Shown: positions 22,424 through 35,688 of the stretch, piece by piece
How positions within the stretch are numbered: position 1 is the first letter of the stretch
How the letters are laid out: every line of letters begins with the position of its first letter
Source: Toxonevra muliebris
Taxonomy: Eukaryota; Arthropoda; Insecta; Diptera; Pallopteridae
Assembly (NCBI GenBank): GCA_963691655.1
Contig: OY829329.1
Coordinates: 56,309,408-56,373,407 of the forward strand
Length of the DNA stretch: 64,000 nt
Direction: 5' to 3'
Made by a program: the position numbers and the translations under genes
Notes under the pieces: model-generated
The model's input: the letters and a program-made list of their open reading frames with translations, nothing else
Database searches by the model: none
What the model was told of the DNA's origin: nothing

Positions 22424-25400
22424 ATGATGAATCCTAACGTTTACGGGCAACCGCCCATGCAACCGCAGCAGCAATATGCGCCGGCTGGTTGGCCGCCAGC
22501 ACCTCCACAGCAACAACAGCAGCAGCAAAGAGCACCTCCTGGTTTTCAACAACCAGGAATTGGAGCACCACCTCCTACAAGTATGGCGCCTCCCCCTGTA
22601 GCGGCAGCACCTCCAACTCAATCGCAAATAGGTAGTTTCCCACCAACCTCTGCAACAGCTACTCATCCTGGCATGGCAGCACCTTTGGCTGCATCAACAC
22701 CACAACAACAGCTCAATGGCAATTATCAACAGCAGGTAAGAAAAAGTAGATTGCAAATTCATATTTTCATTTTTTATCTCTTGTGCATAAATTTTTCTTA
22801 TTTCTTTACTTTTCCAATTCATATTTGTCTTGTTGGAACTTTTTTCTCGCATATACAAATTATGCTCAGTTTGACTTTTCAGACTCTTCTTTCTTTACTT
22901 GTTTCTCTCCCGTTCTTCATGAATTTGTGAGTGTTGTAAAGCGAGGGCAGAGTTCACTTGCCACCACAATACTGGAACGCTAGATAATTGAAGAATTATT
23001 TATTTTTGTGTGGATTTATCAGTGAAACGTTAGATTTTTGATTATTTTATTGATAAATGAACTTGACGGATTTTAGATCTTTATTATTTTTGATTAAAAA
23101 CACGTATTGATATCACCATAAGCTTTGAAATTAACATAAACATTTTTTCCAATGACTGAACGTTTTAAAAACACTAATGCTACATTAGTATTTAAATTTT
23201 AAATTAATATTTGATAAGCCATTCAAGCTGAATTTTCCAGTTTCTTTAAAAAGAAGCTAGGGTCAACGAATTTAAAATGTTAAATAGATAAGGAATTTGT
23301 GCTTTGAAGTATAAAAAATCTTCTTTCATTCAAAATAAAAGACATTTAAATAAGTCCATATCATTTAAATCCCGAAAAACATTAGTTAGTCATGGTACCC
23401 ACAACCTTAAACTAAGAGAGAGGTAAAAAAGGGGGCCTTCATAATTATCTTATCCAACCTATCTTCGATAAATTATTCTGACTGATTTTGATGAAACCAC
23501 CCATCCATCTACCCGATGGTGGATGAGCAGTTAGCATTAGTGGAAAATAAGTAGAATATGTGAAGCATCTGATGTCTATGTTAATATGCAATAATCCCAT
23601 CATTTTTCGAATTCCTTTATTGTCTGTTAGAGCCACTTCTGCAGGAAAATAAATGTTATATTTATAATCTCAAATGAAATCAGTGTCAGATCCTGATCTC
23701 ATAACAGAAGAGATAGTGAAAGAATTATTCAATACCATTCTTCGTTCTGGCTACTATCCTTGACCCGGTAGCATTCTAAAATTACGGTGGTCCTAAAACC
23801 AGGAGAAATCCTTTCATTCTTTTTAAACTGCACTATTTCTAAACATTGGCATAGCACATATACTTCCTTTTATTAATTGACTAATCACAATCTTTGATTT
23901 TCATTTAAAAAGAGTAAAAGAATACCCTCAATTAACATCATCTGAACATATTCCAGAAAAAGAAGTATTGGAAAGAAATACTTAATAGTTGTATTTTAAG
24001 TTACACAGAATAGTCTGCATTTTGAATCATATAATGGAAGAAAATATTTAATCCTTTTTTCAATTCACTTTTAATCTTAGGCTTTGAATAGTAATTGTTA
24101 TATCTATAAACTATTTTTCGCTGAATATTATTATACCATGCTTTTTTTTGTTGCTTTCCAGTTAACTTCATCCATGGGTGGCTTAACAATGAATCCAATG
24201 AAACAAGCTCCTCCGCCCCTACAACCACAGCAACAACCAATACCTACACCCTACAATAATGCCAATCACATGCATATGCCGCCACAACAACAACAACAAC
24301 AACAGTTTTCTGCCGGCCAAGATTCAACGCTAACAAATGGTCCGCCACATCAACAGCGTCCGCAAGCGCCACCTTCAATAGGAGCACAACCACCACCACC
24401 AATCAGTAATAATAATAACAACTTTGGTGGTTCTGGTCCTGGAGGTAATATTCCCTATGCCAATGGTCAAACAACAAAGCCACCAGCACCATCAATGTAT
24501 CCACCACAACCGCAACCACAAACCATACCTGGTGGAATAAATCAAATGTCATTAAATAGTGCAAGTATACCAGGCATGCCACATATGCCACCACCAAAAC
24601 CCACAGGAGCAACAACTGCAACGCCATCGACTTTCATGCCTCCAAATAGCGGGCAATCGCAACAACAACAAGCGCCTCCTTCCCTAGGTATGCCCCCTAT
24701 GCCAGGAGCACCACCACCATCGCAGTATCCCCCACAACCACAGCAGCAGCAACAACAACAACAAATGCCACCACGTCCCGGACAAATGCCGGGACAAACT
24801 TTACAACAACCTATGATGCCACCCCCATTACTATCAGGAGGAATGGCACCACCACCCCTAACGCAACCAACTGGCATGCCACCAATGCCCGGGCAAATGC
24901 CTGCAGGTTATCCACCACAGCCGCAGCCTGGTGGTTATCCACCACAGCCACAGCAGCAACCTGGTGGTTATCCCGGACAAATGATGCCTCCGCCTCCACA
25001 GGCGGGTTACAATGTATGTATTTTAGGAAAAACAAACGTGCTTAAAGTTTATATTTTAATATCCATTTTCATTTACAGCAGCCTCTCGCTGGTCCTGGTG
25101 GCATGTATCCACCACAACCGCAATATCAACAGCAACCACAGCAAGCGCAGCGTCGTCTTGATCCCGATCAGATGCCCAGCCTTATACAAGTGATGATCGA
25201 AAATCAATGTAGTGCTGGTGGCGCTTTCATAACCAATCAACCTGGTCAATTGCCACCGTTAGTGACCACGAAATATGTGGTGCAAGATCAAGGCAATTCA
25301 TCACCCCGATTTGTCAGGTAGAAAAACAAACAATTTAGTTTTTTCCACAGCTTTTATTGTATACATTATTTTCTTTATATAGATCCTCATTGTACTGCAT

Positions 25401-28400
25401 TCCCGCATCTGCAGATTTACTTAAAACTACAGCACTACCATTCAATTTAATTGTTTCACCATACGCACGCATTGTCGAGGGTGAATATGAGCCACCAATT
25501 GTTGATTTTGGTGCACTAGGCCCCATACGTTGTAATCGTTGCAAAGCATATATGTCTCCAAATATGCAGTTCGTTGATGCTGGAAGGAGATTCCAATGTC
25601 TGATGTGCAAAGTGACAACAGAAGGTGATAACCAATGAATTTTCCAAATAATGTTTAACCAATTTCTCTTTTTTAATTTATATAGTACCCACGGAATATT
25701 TCCAGCATTTGGATCATACTGGCCAGCGTGTCGATAAATACGAACGACCCGAATTAGTGTTAGGTACATATGAGTTCTTGGCCACCAAGGATTATTGCCG
25801 GGTATGTGGAATTAAAACTAAAATCTCAAAAAAAAACCCTAGTATAAATAATAAATTTCTTTTATTTTTAGAATAATATTCCACCTGAGGCCCCCGCCTT
25901 CATCTTTATTATCGATGTGTCATATAACACTATCAAATCAGGACTTGTGCATTTGCTTTGCTCGCAAGTCAAGCAAGTACTAAAGAATTTGCCTATTGAT
26001 CAGGGACAGGACAAATCAAAAATGCGGGTTGGTTTCATAACATACAACAGTTCAGTACATTTCTACAATATCAAGAGCAGCTTGGCACAACCGCAAATGA
26101 TGGTGGTGGGTGATGTACAGGTGAGAATCAAAAAACAATACAAAAAAACCTCCATAACTGAAAATATAACTTCTTTTTTTCCCCACAGGACATGTTCATG
26201 CCACTCTTGGATGGTTTCCTGTGTAACCCAGAAGAATCTGAAGCCGTGATCGATGCACTGATGGAGCAAATTCCAAAAATGTTTGTCGATACAAAAGAAA
26301 CTGAAACGATTTTATATCCAGCAATACAAGCAGGTCTGGAAGCTCTGAAAGCTTCAAATTGTGCTGGCAAATTGTTGGTATTTAATTCGACATTGCCCGT
26401 AGCTGAAGCGCCTGGTAAATTGAAAAATCGTGACGATCGTAAATTGTTGGGCACCGAAAAGGAGAAGACCGTACTCACGCCACAGTGCGTTTCTTATAAT
26501 ACGCTCGGGCAGGAGTGTGTGCAAAACGGTTGCTCAGTCGATTTGTTCTTATTCAATAATTCGTATATTGATATTGCTACAATTGGGCAAGTGGCTCGTT
26601 TATCGGGTGGTGAAGTTTATAAATACACCTACTTCCAGGTGAGCTACACGTTCTAGCTGTTTGTTGTTTGTTTGTGTGATTAAAATTTGTTACTTCTTTT
26701 CTTGGTAAATTTATAGGCTGACATTGATGGCAAACGTTTGATTGCTGATATTATCAAAAATGTTTCACGTCCGATTGCATTTGATGCTGTTATGCGCGTG
26801 CGCACTTCCGCTGGCATACGTGCAACTGATTTTTATGGTCATTTCTTTATGACAAACACAACCGATGTGGAATTGGCTAGTGTGGGTAAGTGGCGAAAGA
26901 AATTGTTCTCTTTATTTTTTTTTTTTCTTTTTTAATATTAATGCTAGTTCGATTGCATTAACTTTGAATATTTTTATCATAATGTTTACTCAACTTAATT
27001 AGCATTCAAAATCTTAATGCAAATACTGGTTCAATTTCAATTTTATCAGGATTAAAAATTTTAATATGCCATGAATACTTATTAAACTTTTATCAGCACA
27101 TGAAATTTTAATGCTAGTTCAATTTTATCAAGATTGCTAATTTCAATAGTTATACTAGGTCGATTTCATCAGCATTGGAAATTTTAGAGTTAATACTAAT
27201 TTAATCATGATGTTTATTATTCTGAAATTTAAATGTTTTTATTTTGGAATAAATTCAAAATATTACCAAAAATTTTCAATGCCAAAGAAATCAACCTTTT
27301 CTAAGCATTACATTTTTCAATGATAATTACAGTTTTCTTTTCTTTTATCATTACAATTTTCAATGCTTCTGAGCCCAAATCTAATAATTTCTCCCTCTCC
27401 CCGCAGACAGTTCCAAATCCATTGCTATAGAAATCAAACATGACGACAAGCTACCGCCCGAGGAGAATGTCTACTTGCAAATCGCACTACTCTACACATC
27501 TTGCAGTGGGCAACGTCGTCTGCGCATATTGAATTTAGCACTTCGTGCTACCACCACCATTGCCGAGGTCTTCAAGGCATGCGATTTGGATGCAATAATG
27601 TTGTTCTTCGCCAAGCAGGCATGCTTCAAGCTAATGGAACTAACACCCAAAGCGGTCAAGGACAATCTGATACATCGTACTGCTCAAATATTGGCATGCT
27701 ATCGCAAGCATTGCACTCTGCCCACATCAGCGGGTCAACTAATATTGCCCGAATGTCTGAAGTTGTTGCCGCTGTACGTGTCGTGTTTGCTCAAGAACGA
27801 CGCAATCTCTGGTGGCTCGGATATGACACTAGACGATCGCTCATACGTTGTACAATTTGTGTTGGCCATGGATTTGTATATGTCTGTCAATTATCTCTAT
27901 CCTCGTTTCATTCCAATACACAATGTGGATCCCGATGATACCGATCTACCGATGCCAATACGTTGTACACACGAGAAAATGAGCGATGATGGCGCGTTTA
28001 TACTGGAGAATGGTGTGTATCTGTTCGTGTGGTTAGGACAATCATTGCCGCAGTCATTTATACAACCGTTGTTTGGCATGCAATGCACACAGCAAGTGAA
28101 CGCCGAACGTTTTGGCATAACAGGCGATACGCCATTGGCACAACGTGTACGGGATATTATCGAAATGATTATGGCCGAACGTACCAGAGATATGAGGGTA
28201 TGTATTAGTTCATTTGCAGAAAACCTAAACCTAATGTATGAATACGTTTTTTTGTTTTTTTTTTTTTTTTTTGTATATTCTTACAGATTACTTGCGTGCG
28301 ACAAAACGATAAACTCGAAAGCGTTTTCCGACACTTCCTGGTCGAAGATCGTGGCACTGACGGTTCCGTTAGTTACATCGATTTCTTGTGTCACATGCAT

Positions 28401-28427
28401 AAGGAGATTAAGGATCTGTTAAGTTAG
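22424..28427 (+). CDS. gho: COPII coat cargo adaptor Sec24C/D-type
   Basis: Ten exons join in frame: 22424-22735, 24162-25013, 25079-25317, 25383-25624, 25686-25801, 25872-26120, 26189-26638, 26717-26885, 27407-28197 and 28287-28427, giving 1186 aa. The protein binds Sec23 at ER exit sites and selects cargo for COPII vesicles. Residues 1 to about 420 are a disordered Pro/Gln-rich tail with several poly-Gln runs (CAA/CAG). RRLDP marks the start of the conserved core. The zinc finger is Cys518/Cys521/Cys540/Cys543, and the trunk ([10 protein letters not shown]), beta-sandwich, helical and gelsolin-like domains follow, ending [14 protein letters not shown]. Motifs such as RCNRCKAYM and [11 protein letters not shown] match the vertebrate SEC24C/D branch rather than A/B, so this is Sec24CD, called ghost in Drosophila. 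Two ATGs are adjacent at the start; I used the first. Confidence 0.97.
22736..24161 (+). other. Sec24CD intron 1
   Basis: A phase 0 intron with donor GTAAGA and acceptor TTTCCAG. Its 1.4 kb contain no recognised element. The other long intron (26886-27406) holds diverged copies of a motif like AATGCTAGTTCAATTTTATCA at roughly 60-70 base spacing. Confidence 0.7.
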
Positions 28428-28757
28428 CACGATGTCATCGATCCATTAAAGTGCAGAAGTTTTTCACAAAGACGAAGAGCTTTACGCCTTACGAAAGCAA
28501 GAATGTAGTATCTAAGATGGAACTATATACATGCAGCATTCAAGAGAACATACATACATAATAAAAACAATAACAATAACAACAAGAGGAACCGCAACAG
28601 TAGAACACCATTTAATTATGCAATTTACAATTTATTATTATTCATTATTTTGATTTTTCCGTTTTCTTCCTTTTATTTTTAATACATTAGGTATATGTTC
28701 TGCAATTTATTATATCTATATTATATATTATATGAAATACTTTTAATTAATTGTAAA

Positions 28758-28814
28758 AATAAAATAACAAAATTAATTAAAATTAAAGCAGCATCAACAA
28801 ATACATTCAATAAA
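28758..28814 (+). terminator. Sec24CD polyadenylation signals
   Basis: Two AATAAA hexamers at 28758-28763 and 28809-28814 would give a 3' UTR of about 350-400 bases. Confidence 0.6.
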
Positions 28815-30088
28815 GCGGCAATTATTTTAGTACGAAAATTTTATTAAAAGCCAAACAATTTCAAATATGGATTTTCAAAAGTATACATACATATAAATTG
28901 ATTGTTAATTAAAATTAGTTTGTGGGATTTCAAATGGTTTCCTTCATTTTATGGTTAAATTAAAAATATATATATAAAAAAAAAATAATCGATTTAGCAT
29001 AGTGTAATAAAAGAAATATATTAATACTGAAAATGCATACATATTTATATGAGAGTAATTGTTTATTCCTGTGTGTTTTTCTGTCTACGCAACATTTTTT
29101 TTTTTTAGTTTTTTTTTTGACATTAATTTCAGCTGAAAAATATAAAAAAATGCATTCATTTTAATATTAAATTTATGTTAAAAATCTGAGAATTATATAT
29201 TGTACGTTCAATTGCAAATATACATACTTGCATTCAAGCAAAACAAACCAACAAACATATATGAAAAATATACAATTTAACCTTTATTTGCGATGTGAAT
29301 TTTATTTATGGACATCTGTTATATAGAGCTTGAAGATAGACGAAACAGCAGACGTCCACCTACAAGATGAAGTGGCAATATGGAGAATATTGTTTTTTAT
29401 TTAAGTAATACAGCAATAAATCGCAAGAAAGGGGAAGCAGTGGATGCAATTGGCGTAAAGTATGGGGATCGGTCATATATAATACAAGCAAAAATGTCGA
29501 CGTTGACTATCAGTTTTATCTTATGTAGTCTATGGCAATTGGCTGATAATAGTTGAAACCAGTTAGCATGTTGTTGGGCTTTATAAATACTTTTGATTTG
29601 AATATTACAAAAACAAACTAAAGAGATTGCTTATTTTGCTTACCTTCGCCTTTATTTTTCTTGTACTCTCTCACACACACTTGGGAGATATGGAAAGATA
29701 AACAGTTATCTTGTCAAAATATTTCTACTAATAAACGAAAGCAATAGAAAAACGTGAAAATAGTTTTAATTCATAAAACAATTAAATTTCACGAAAAATA
29801 ATCTTAACAGGGGTGGGTTAGTTATAATACAGAAACCCCACACTTCAGTAAGTAAAGTTTTCGTCATTATTTGTATTATTTAATTTATATTTAAATTAAA
29901 ATTTTTTTTTTATAATCGTGAAATGTAATCGTATTTTTTTTAATCCTAGACTTTTTACGTAGTACCGATTTTAAAATAAGGTTTGTTTTCGTGTTCAACG
30001 AAGCAACATTAGTTTGGGTTCACAATTTAAAGACTCAGATTACACTAAGCAACAATTTTAGGGTCATGGAATCTAACGGAGTAGCGAC
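28815..30088. other. Intergenic, no gene seen
   Basis: AT-rich sequence downstream of Sec24CD. I see no gene, RNA or element with clear ends. Confidence 0.4.
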
Positions 30089-30516
30089 AAACACAGGTCG
30101 GTAGTACTGGTCTAAAGTAACAAAACCCTAAGAGGGTTTTACAAAGTTAGTTCGCTTTTAAATGTTAAAGCCTTTCAAAGTTGAGCTGTTTTGGTGTATT
30201 TTTCAATTCAATTTTCTGTTTATAATAAAAACAAAAATTTAAAAACTCCAACCATTATTAAATTCTATATATTTTTGTTAAAAGTATTATTGCTTATTTT
30301 TTGCAAAAGTCATGTAATGGATAGTTTAAACTTCTTAATATGGAAAACTCTATAATGTTAAAACATTTTTTGTTCATATTTCGCTGAAGAAAGTAATAAA
30401 AAATGATCACTTCATTTTTAAAAAATAAGATACAAGAGACAAACTTTGAATGCCTAAATCTTTTAAAAGCGAGCTAACTTTGCAAAACCCTTTTAGGGTA
30501 CTATCGACCTGTGTTA
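30089..30516. mobile_element. Foldback MITE, about 430 bp
   Basis: The left end ACACAGGTCGGTAGTAC and the right end GTACTATCGACCTGTGT are inverted. Long matching subterminal blocks follow (AACCCTAAGAGGGTTTT and CAAAGTTAGTTCGCTTTTAAA against their near-complements at 30462-30500). Arms of about 90 bases surround an AT-rich centre. No coding capacity; superfamily unassigned. Confidence 0.7.
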
Positions 30517-30720
30517 GTTGCTTTCCAGTTAGAAAAATGTGCTGCACAGTGTTATACACTTTCACTAATAGAATAAAAATACGTCGTGCATAAAATTTAG
30601 ACTGTGAACATTGGTTGTTAATATTGCTTCAATGTGCAAAAGCCTAATTCAAGTTCAAGTTCATTAACTTTTTTGTCCCTGATGAAATTCCTCCTTGAAA
30701 AATTATACAATTAAAATATA

Positions 30721-32154
30721 AGGCATGTATACGAAAAAAAAGGTTGAAATTAACTTGTTATAAAAGTTATATTTTTCAAACAAAAACAGAAATTCACACA
30801 TCAATTGAAAGGTTATAATAGTAACTTTAAGAAAAATAAAAACTTTATCTATTTGGTTGGTGCGTATGCGATAGATCGCAACCTGACTTAATTCCAGCCA
30901 TTAAACGTTGCACATCACTTCGGGACATTTGAGATGACACAGTAGTCCACTTTTTCTTTGGCTGTTTCTTATTTTTTACCACTTGCTTTGTTTTTAGCAA
31001 TTTTCTTTTCATTATAACCCAATATTTTTTTTTTCGCCCGAAGTTCTTTGCAATTTGGGGGATTGGCATCTTGTGTACCATTGGCAAAAATGTGTACCCT
31101 TTTCTCTTTATACCACGTCATTGCCGTTTTGCCGTAATGGCAAGTTGCTAAATCTGGCCAGAGGAAGACAGTAGCCTTGTGAAGACGTACCATTTGCAGT
31201 AGACGTTTTTGTAAGCACTCTTCTACGTAAAGTTTTTGGTTGATGGTACCAGTAATGACAAAAACTGCACTGTTTATGCCACATTGGCAAATTGCTTGCC
31301 AAACCAAATATTTCTTCGCAAACTTGTCCACTTTCTTTAGCTTAAATTTAGGCGCAACATCACCTCTCTTTTTTGAAGTGTAAAATAGTTGACCAGGAAG
31401 CTGATTAAAGTCTGTTTTGACATACGTTTCGTCGTCCATGATCATGCAATCAAAATTAAGTACAATTTTGTCGTACAGCTTTCGTGCGCGTGTTTTTTTT
31501 TTTGCTGTTGCATTCTTTTGTCATTCCGGTTCGGGGGTAGCGGAACTTTATACGTCTGAAGTCCTTTTACTCTCTCTGCGTACTTTTTGAACATATCCGG
31601 GTGACATAAGGACTTTTTTAGCAACATCTCTGATGGAAAGGCCTGGGGTCGAATCGTCCGATCCGTGAACGTACAACTCGTCACGTAAAAGCGAGTATTT
31701 TGCATGTATTTTTGAGAAAATTACGTGAAGAGTATTACGTTCACGGATCAGACGATTCGGCCCCCGGATTTCTTTGAAACAAGTTTTTCACTTTCTTTGC
31801 TTTTTCCTCCGAAATGTAATCTTCTTTCTAGTTTTCCTTTCGGTAGTTAGTCTTTCACTAAAGTTTTTAAGCACTAAAGTTACCGTAGATTTTGCAATTT
31901 TTAAACTTTTCGCAATGTCTTTATGTGACATACATATGTGGGAAGTCTTGATTTTTGCGCACAATTATATCGCGCGTGTTCGATTCGTTCGTGAACTCAT
32001 TTTGCGTAATGTAAAAAAATCAGAAAAAATAATGATGCAGAAATGTGAAACGGAAAATTCTCTACGAATTAAAATCAGTAACATTTGCTGTAACTGTCAT
32101 ATTTGAATTAATACAACATGTTTAATGCGACCAGTTTTTTTCGTATACATACCT
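30721..32154 (-). mobile_element. Tc1/mariner element, DD37E-like, inactive copy
   Basis: Inverted ends AGGCATGTATACGAAAAAAA and TTTTTTTCGTATACATACCT are bounded by TA dinucleotides. The minus-strand transposase is relics only. An N-terminal HTH-like segment is readable near 31850-32010, and the central part (31445-30969) has IMDDETYVK with the first Asp, a KYLVWQAI block and PDLATCHYGK with the second Asp. The C-terminal NPPNCKELR block has lost the following PIE, so the catalytic Glu is gone. Frameshifts separate the pieces, and a small foldback interrupts the copy at 31645-31766. It is related to the copy at 662-1662 but clearly diverged from it. Confidence 0.8.
31645..31766. mobile_element. 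Foldback MITE nested in the Tc1 copy, about 120 bp
   Basis: The left arm GTCGAATCGTCCGATCCGTG and its inverse on the right (ending CAGACGATTCGGCC) form a near-perfect stem of about 28 bp around a 65-base loop. The element breaks the transposase reading, so it inserted later. It is too short to encode anything. Confidence 0.75.
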
Positions 32155-33921
32155 TAATGAGAAAGAATATTTGCCTATCATCATCAAAGGGTGACCGATT
32201 ATCCAGCAGTGTGACCGCAAACAATTTATAAGACTTGCCAATTTTAAAGCTAAAATCATATATTTAAGTTTCAATGAATAAACCGTGAAGAATCACCCTA
32301 ATGTACTCATAAATTGGAAACAGAGTTTACAGACAGTTTTATAAATATTTACACATTTATTAAGTAAACGTAGAGTGATAAAGTTTTCGACTCTCGCTCG
32401 CTTGATCTTAGCAAAACGCATCTCGCTGTATTAAAACTATTCTAGAGAGAAATAAAAATTGTTGGAAATAATAATCAAAAGAAAACACTTGTGCAAATAT
32501 CGACGTAATATTCGTTTTAATATTTTCGTGTATAATTTTATAGGCCAACTCTCATATACATATTTTTGTATTCCATATTGTAAAAAATTACATATATATA
32601 TTTTTCAGATTTTTCAAACCTACGGACCAACTTTTATTAAGTTTTAATAGAAATTTTTCTGAATCTATGTTTCTGGATGTAGAGACATGCTAAACTAAAA
32701 GTGAAAAAGATTCAATCCTAGTAATTTTCAACCATAATTTTGATAGAAATCTTTTTAGATGCAGACGATTAGACTTTGTTACTATTTTTTTTAAATTTAA
32801 TCATTCCTTAAGTGAATCAATTTATAGCTGATTACAATTTGTTGCAACTGGCTTTTGATGATGAAGCTTATTTTATTAGTTATAGAGATTTCTATATTTT
32901 CAATATATGAAGAGTGCTTTCTATCGGTAGTTAGTTCTAAATCGTTTTCAGTAATTCGTTTGCATGGGAGGCCCTCTCCGGCTTAATTTTGGATGGAACA
33001 TAACTTTTGGGATACCTCAGTACACCGAATTCAAGCGAGATTTTGGGGATAACCCCCCTCAACTGATTAATATTTCATACATTTTATTATTTGCTGATGA
33101 ATTGAGAAAACTATTTTAAGGGACGAAAATATTAAAACCCCTCCATGCTCAATCTCTGAATGCTTAAATACATAGAGACTTCAATAACTGCCACGGTTTT
33201 AATTTTCAGGAGATGAAGGGCATGCTCAAGTTTTTTACCTATTTATGATTTAAATGTTTCTTAAGTGTTAAATATACATATAACGAAGAAAAAATATGTT
33301 AAGATAATGACAAAATTATGGGTTTCGGGGCTCTTTAGCGGGAGATATGAGATGCTTTCCGATAGAATTGATTATTCCAATATATGTTCTGACATAGCTA
33401 TTCGTCTTTTGCAATTAGCACCAGACAATCCTATCGTTGTTATAACGAAACTACGTAACAGAAGCTGTTGGATTTGAAACTGAAAGTGTTGTCCACTAGA
33501 CTGGATCAATATATAGTGGACTTTTATAACCCCCATCATGACAGCGTTTTTTGAGAAGAGGGTAATCAAGAAAAGACGTTTAACATAATTTGTTTTAAAA
33601 AAAAAAACACGTTATGGGGAGAAAAAAGGGCTCCGGACCAAAAGTTAGTGAAAATTTTATAAAAATAAAAATTACTGAGGTCGCTAAAAAAAAAAATATA
33701 TATATATATATATATATCAGGAGGTTACAAAATCGATCCACTGTATTGTTCACTGCTAGTATTGATGCTAATCACTTCAAGATTATTTCAAGCCTACTCC
33801 GACAGCCAGTTCCTCAAACGTGTATAGCTTGCATGCCACATCACTACCGTACTTACGTGTTAGAAAACAAATGTCATTAGGACTGTCTAAACTCCTCAAA
33901 GATTCTGTAAGCCCAAGTGTT
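32155..33921. other. Intergenic, no gene seen
   Basis: No supported coding region. A TA microsatellite lies at about 33695-33718, and slightly more GC-rich patches near 32960-33060 and 33310-33480 could be old element fragments, but I could not assign them. Confidence 0.4.
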
Positions 33922-34927
33922 TAGTGTCCGACCGAATATTCGGTTTAGGCTAAAAATACGGTTTCAGCTATGTTTCGGTTTCGGCAAAAAATATGGCCGA
34001 ATATTTGGCCGAAACCGAAACTTTATAAATTTTACTGTAAATTGCATTTCAGTACGCAAAAGGCTGTTTTTATTTTTAGCATATAACATAAAGTTATTCA
34101 ATTTTGAATATTAAAATAAAAATGTGAATTTCATTTGTACCTATACCACAAAATGTATTTTTGTTATTTTATATATACATATGTAAGTATGTATATTAGG
34201 GCGTACCAATTTGTACGCCCTAATATACTCCGATAGAAGAGTTTCACATTCTATGACAAAAAAAATGGAGCCTACCCGCCGTAAAATTCGTAGAAGTTAA
34301 AGTAATATTAAAAGTAACTATCGATTTCTATTCAAACAACTACAGTACGTAGTACTGAAACTTCTTCGAATTTTACGTGGGGTAGGATCCAGTTTTTCGC
34401 CATACTTTCTTTGGCAAAGTTGATCAGAATCGAATATAGAATTTTTCTGTCAACGTACTTTTCAAAAAAAAAAAAAAAAAAATTGGTAAGCCCTAATGTA
34501 CATGGATTTTTTTTTTGAGTTTTAATTAAAAAAAAAAATTAAAATGATTTGAATTTTGTTTTTAACATATCTGTGGTCACAAGCAATAACAACACAACTC
34601 GAGTTTTGTCAAATTCGAGTAATTATCCTAATTTCAATCTTCATATCCGTTTTCATATTGTGTCAGAATTTTATGACTATCAGTGGTTTACGAGATATTA
34701 GGGCGGAAAAATAGCACTCAAAATAGAACTCAACCTGATTACTCTTAGCACTTGAACCTTTGAAGTGCTCTCCTGTAAAATACAAAAAACACACTTATGC
34801 TGTTATGCCTTGTGACCCCAGATATATACATATATATTAAAAAGTTTCGGTTTCAGTTTTGGCCGAACATTAGAAAAATGACCGAAACTCGGTTTCGGCC
34901 GAAAAAGTCGGTTTCGGTCGGACACTA
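33922..34927. mobile_element. TIR element with CGGTTTCGGCCGAAA subterminal repeats, 1.0 kb
   Basis: The ends are inverted: TAGTGTCCGACCGAA at left and TTCGGTCGGACACTA at right. Multiple copies of CGGTTTCGG and GGCCGAAAC cluster within 100 bases of each end, as transposase-binding arrays do in hAT-like elements. I found no matching 8-bp target duplication, so the superfamily is uncertain. The interior has no transposase and is partly occupied by a second element (34194-34500). Confidence 0.7.
34194..34500. mobile_element. Nested foldback MITE, about 307 bp
   Basis: It starts TATTAGGGCGTACCAATTT and ends with the approximate inverse AAATTGGTAAGCCCTAATGTA split around an A-tract. Interior inverted blocks match: GGAGCCTACCC and CGTAAAATTCGTAGAAG on the left, their complements at 34350-34400 on the right. 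The left terminus is itself doubled into a perfect hairpin: arms 34191-34206 and 34213-34228, 16 bp with a 6-base loop. Confidence 0.7.
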
Positions 34928-35657
34928 GTAGCAATGTCATGCCTTTTCCAGGCACATTTATTTACATTTATCTAAACTAAAAAAATCCATACACCAATTT
35001 AATTTTACATATTGAATTACTTTTATTTCATCTGATAATGGTATAAGTTTCATAATATTATAATTTATATTCATACGCAGTGTGTTATAATTTACTTTAG
35101 TTGCTGTTTTAACATAATATTACGTGCACTTTACTGTTTTTTGTTTTTCTTTTGTATAATGATAATAACAATTTCAGATATATCAAAAATTACAGCTTGA
35201 ACGAATAGAAAAAAACTCAAAAAAACAAAAATCGATCACAATAAAAGAAAACATAGAAATATAGTTGAGTAACATATAAAAATAAGTTTCCCTTGCGTTT
35301 TTCAATTGATGAATTAATTACTTATAAATCGCAGTTAAAATAGTATATATGCATGTAAATATGTAAATACATGTAATAATATGTATGTCTGATATATTCA
35401 AGCAAAAAAAAATGTAATACAAGAAAAAAAAAACAAAAAATAATAAACTTAATTTTAGGAAGATTGATTGGTATTTGATTTCTTTTGTTTTGTTTGTGTT
35501 TTCCACTGTCTCTTTTTAAAAATTGCTCACAATTTGCATATTTAAGAATATATATAACTATACGAATTTTACACTGAAACATGAAATTATGTGAATTGCA
35601 CGCACATACGGAATTAATTTTTTATGCTATACATATTTTAATGTTTCGTACTTGCTG

Positions 35658-35688
<31 letters not shown>

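Noticed and set aside
24403..24877. Long Cys/Gly/Val-rich open frames on the minus strand
   Set aside because: These are antisense shadows of the Pro/Gln-rich repeats in Sec24CD exon 2.
27501..27938. 145-codon plus-strand frame inside Sec24CD exon 9
   Set aside because: It is an alternative frame of a well-supported exon.
33090..33120. Second hammerhead-like core (CTGATGA followed by GAAAA)
   Set aside because: There is no stem II between the two motifs and no cleavage triplet at the right spacing.
33695..33718. TA repeat as a possible regulatory hairpin
   Set aside because: It is a simple microsatellite.
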